From: Sulfuricurvum sp.
GTDB taxonomy: Bacteria; Campylobacterota; Campylobacteria; Campylobacterales; Sulfurimonadaceae
Direction: 5' to 3'
Length of the DNA stretch: 64,000 nt
Assembly (NCBI GenBank): GCA_024637295.1
Contig: JAGXFL010000002.1
Location: 1-64,000, forward strand
The notes beneath the pieces were generated by a model. That model saw nothing but the letters and a program-made list of their open reading frames with translations, did not search any database and was not told where the DNA came from. A program made the translations under genes and the position numbers. Shown in pieces: positions 62,493 to 64,000 of the stretch. Each line of letters opens with the position of its first letter. Position 1 is the first letter of the stretch.

Positions 62493-63040
62493 TGTTACGC
62501 TTAGCCTCTTCTTCCATCACCCGTGCGCAGCTTTTGAGTGCGGCGGGTATCCCCTTTATTCAAGAATCCATCGATTTTGACGAAGATTCGATTGTCTCTT
62601 CTTGCCCTAAAAACTTTGTCTATCAAGCTACATTGGGAAAATACCGTGTCAATTTTGAAAAATTCGGTTGTGCTGATTACCCTCTCCTCGTTGCCGATAC
62701 CGTCGTAACCGCACAGGGAAAAATATTGCGCAAAGCCAAAGATGAAGCGGATGCGCGTGCTATTTTGGCCACACAAAGCGGCAGTGAAGTCTCCATTATC
62801 ACATGTATGATTTACAAAACACCACGACTCGAACTCCTCGATATCTCTTCAACCCGTTATTTTTTCGACTCCTTTGACCCTGATGCTGTGGAAGCTTATA
62901 TCCAAAGTGGTGAATGGCGCGGAAAAGCGGGAGCGTGCATGGTGGAGGGGTTTTGTAAATCGTATATACGTGAAGTTCGAGGCTATGAGAGTACGGCTAT
63001 GGGACTCTCTGTCGAAATTTTGAAGCCGTTTTTAGCATGA
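62492..63040 (+). CDS. maf: Maf-family nucleoside triphosphate pyrophosphatase
   Basis: A 182-residue house-cleaning enzyme that hydrolyses modified or canonical NTPs. LRLASSSITRAQLL is the N-terminal Maf motif; VADTVVTAQGKIL with the catalytic Asp, and AYIQSGEWRGKAGACMVEG complete the set. It is slightly shorter than the usual 190-200 residues. It overlaps the next gene by 4 bases. Confidence 0.92.
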   Translation: MLRLASSSITRAQLLSAAGIPFIQESIDFDEDSIVSSCPKNFVYQATLGKYRVNFEKFGCADYPLLVADTVVTAQGKILRKAKDEADARAILATQSGSEVSIITCMIYKTPRLELLDISSTRYFFDSFDPDAVEAYIQSGEWRGKAGACMVEGFCKSYIREVRGYESTAMGLSVEILKPFLA

Positions 63041-64000
63041 AGAATCCTTACGAAAACGAGCTCAAAGCGCTAAAGCGTTCAGGGCGTTACCGAGAGCGTC
63101 ATTTGGTTGATGAGACGTTGTTGGATGGTGCTTCTAACGATTATTTAGGGTTAGCACATCTAAAAGAATTGCATGACAAAGCATACGAAACATTGAGTTC
63201 GTATACGTTTCATGCTCCCAAATCTTCGATGCTGGTCAACGGCTACCATCCCATCCATCAACATTTTGAGCGTGCGTTGTGTGACGCCAATGGTTTTGAA
63301 GCGGGGATTGTGATGGGGAGCGGATTTAACGCCAATATTGGCCTTATCGAATCCCTTGCACGCAAAGGGGATTTGCTCTTGATGGATGAGTCGTATCATG
63401 CAAGCGGTGTGATGGCGACGCGTATGTGCGATGCAAGAGTCGAATTTTTTACCCATAATGATGCGATGGCATTAGAGCAAGCTCTTCAAAAGGCAACCGA
63501 AAAACGGATTATTGTTGCAGTAGAGGGGATCTATTCGATGAGCGGGGATAAACTCACCCGTGAAATTCTGGAAGTGTGTGAACGTCATGATGTTTTGGTG
63601 ATCCTCGATGAAGCACACAGCAGTGGGGTGATCGGTAAAAATCTGATGGGGATTCTCGACTATTATGATATTAAACCGACCCACAATATGATCAAAATGG
63701 GGACGCTAGGCAAAGCCTACGGGAGTTTTGGGGCGTATGTTCTTTCGTCATCACACATCAGTGACTATCTCATTAATCGGGCTAAAAATGTCATTTATGC
63801 GACAGCTCCTTCTTTGTATGATACGGCATTGGCGCATCATGCCCTTGAATACATACAAATGAATGTACAGCAGTTAACAGAGGCGATTACAGCACGTCAG
63901 CGTATCGTGAAAGATGTACTTGGGATTGCTATGGATGGCTTGATTGTTCCTATAGAAATTGGGGATAATGTTCGTGTGATGGAACTCCAAAAATCCTTGA
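63037..64000 (+). CDS. bioF: PLP-dependent alpha-oxoamine synthase, BioF/KBL type (partial, cut by window end)
   Basis: The N-terminal 321 residues of a PLP enzyme joining an acyl group with an amino acid; BioF makes 8-amino-7-oxononanoate for biotin. SNDYLGLAHL, MGSGFNANIG, ILDEAHSSGVIG (PLP-binding Asp) and KMGTLGKAYGSFG with the Schiff-base lysine are seen. No stop occurs before the window end. ATG overlaps the maf stop. The BioF assignment over 2-amino-3-ketobutyrate ligase is moderate, as no other biotin gene is in view. Confidence 0.82.
   Translation, partial: MKNPYENELKALKRSGRYRERHLVDETLLDGASNDYLGLAHLKELHDKAYETLSSYTFHAPKSSMLVNGYHPIHQHFERALCDANGFEAGIVMGSGFNANIGLIESLARKGDLLLMDESYHASGVMATRMCDARVEFFTHNDAMALEQALQKATEKRIIVAVEGIYSMSGDKLTREILEVCERHDVLVILDEAHSSGVIGKNLMGILDYYDIKPTHNMIKMGTLGKAYGSFGAYVLSSSHISDYLINRAKNVIYATAPSLYDTALAHHALEYIQMNVQQLTEAITARQRIVKDVLGIAMDGLIVPIEIGDNVRVMELQKSL

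Overview
The window reads as chromosome of a Campylobacterota (epsilonproteobacterial) bacterium, most like the Sulfuricurvum/Sulfurimonas group. This rests on the tRNA(Thr-Tyr-Gly-Thr)-tuf-rpmG-tRNA(Trp)-secE-nusG-rplKAJL-rpoB-rpoC block, the ftsI-fliE-flgC-flgB cluster behind a sigma-54 promoter, separate rpoB and rpoC, many TATAAT boxes with a weak or absent -35, and an MSHA-type pilus locus. The genus is an inference; no database search was possible. Nearly all the DNA is coding and no gene-free stretch exceeds 300 bases.

Layout. (1) 1-8.1 kb: housekeeping genes in tight or overlapping chains: a 2Fe-2S ferredoxin-like protein, panD, ispA (broken by an in-frame stop), tkt, a TrmH-family methyltransferase, a radical SAM protein, corA, a cation exchanger and yaaA. 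(2) 8.2-25.4 kb: translation and transcription core: five tRNAs, tuf, rpmG, secE, nusG, rplKAJL, rpoB, rpoC, rpsL, rpsG and fusA, with structured leaders before rplJ and rpoB. (3) 25.4-28.7 kb: a secreted caspase-like protein preceded by a 24-codon ORF, a hotdog thioesterase and glutaminase glsA. (4) 28.7-34.5 kb: an accessory island. It lies between a decayed copy of the 3' end of ate and the intact ate gene. It carries a WG-repeat protein, a class IV histone-deacetylase-like protein whose zinc ligands are mostly replaced, a PD-(D/E)XK nuclease-like protein, unknown proteins, a WYL regulator, a cREC-domain protein and a RelE-type toxin-antitoxin pair. Two GACA-N5-TGTC palindromes sit in its promoter regions. 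(5) 34.5-43.2 kb: ate, prfB, panC, a lipoprotein, ftsI, fliE, flgC, flgB, ftsW and murG. (6) 43.2-57.5 kb: a complete minus-strand MSHA pilus locus (pilins, MshQ, MshI-J-K-L-M-N-E-G) in the same I-to-G order as in Vibrio, with mshE broken by a one-base frameshift. (7) 57.6-64 kb: leuA, alaS, a small membrane protein, maf and the start of a bioF-like gene.

How the genes work together. panD and panC supply beta-alanine and pantothenate. ftsI, ftsW and murG act in septal peptidoglycan synthesis. flgB, flgC and fliE form the proximal flagellar rod. The msh genes would build a c-di-GMP-responsive surface pilus. The island looks like a regulated conflict or stress module; that role is inferred from domain content only.

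The observations most worth follow-up are the degenerate HDAC/WG-repeat operon, the ate-remnant boundary of the island, the shared palindromes near the WYL gene, the nonsense codon in ispA and the frameshift in mshE.
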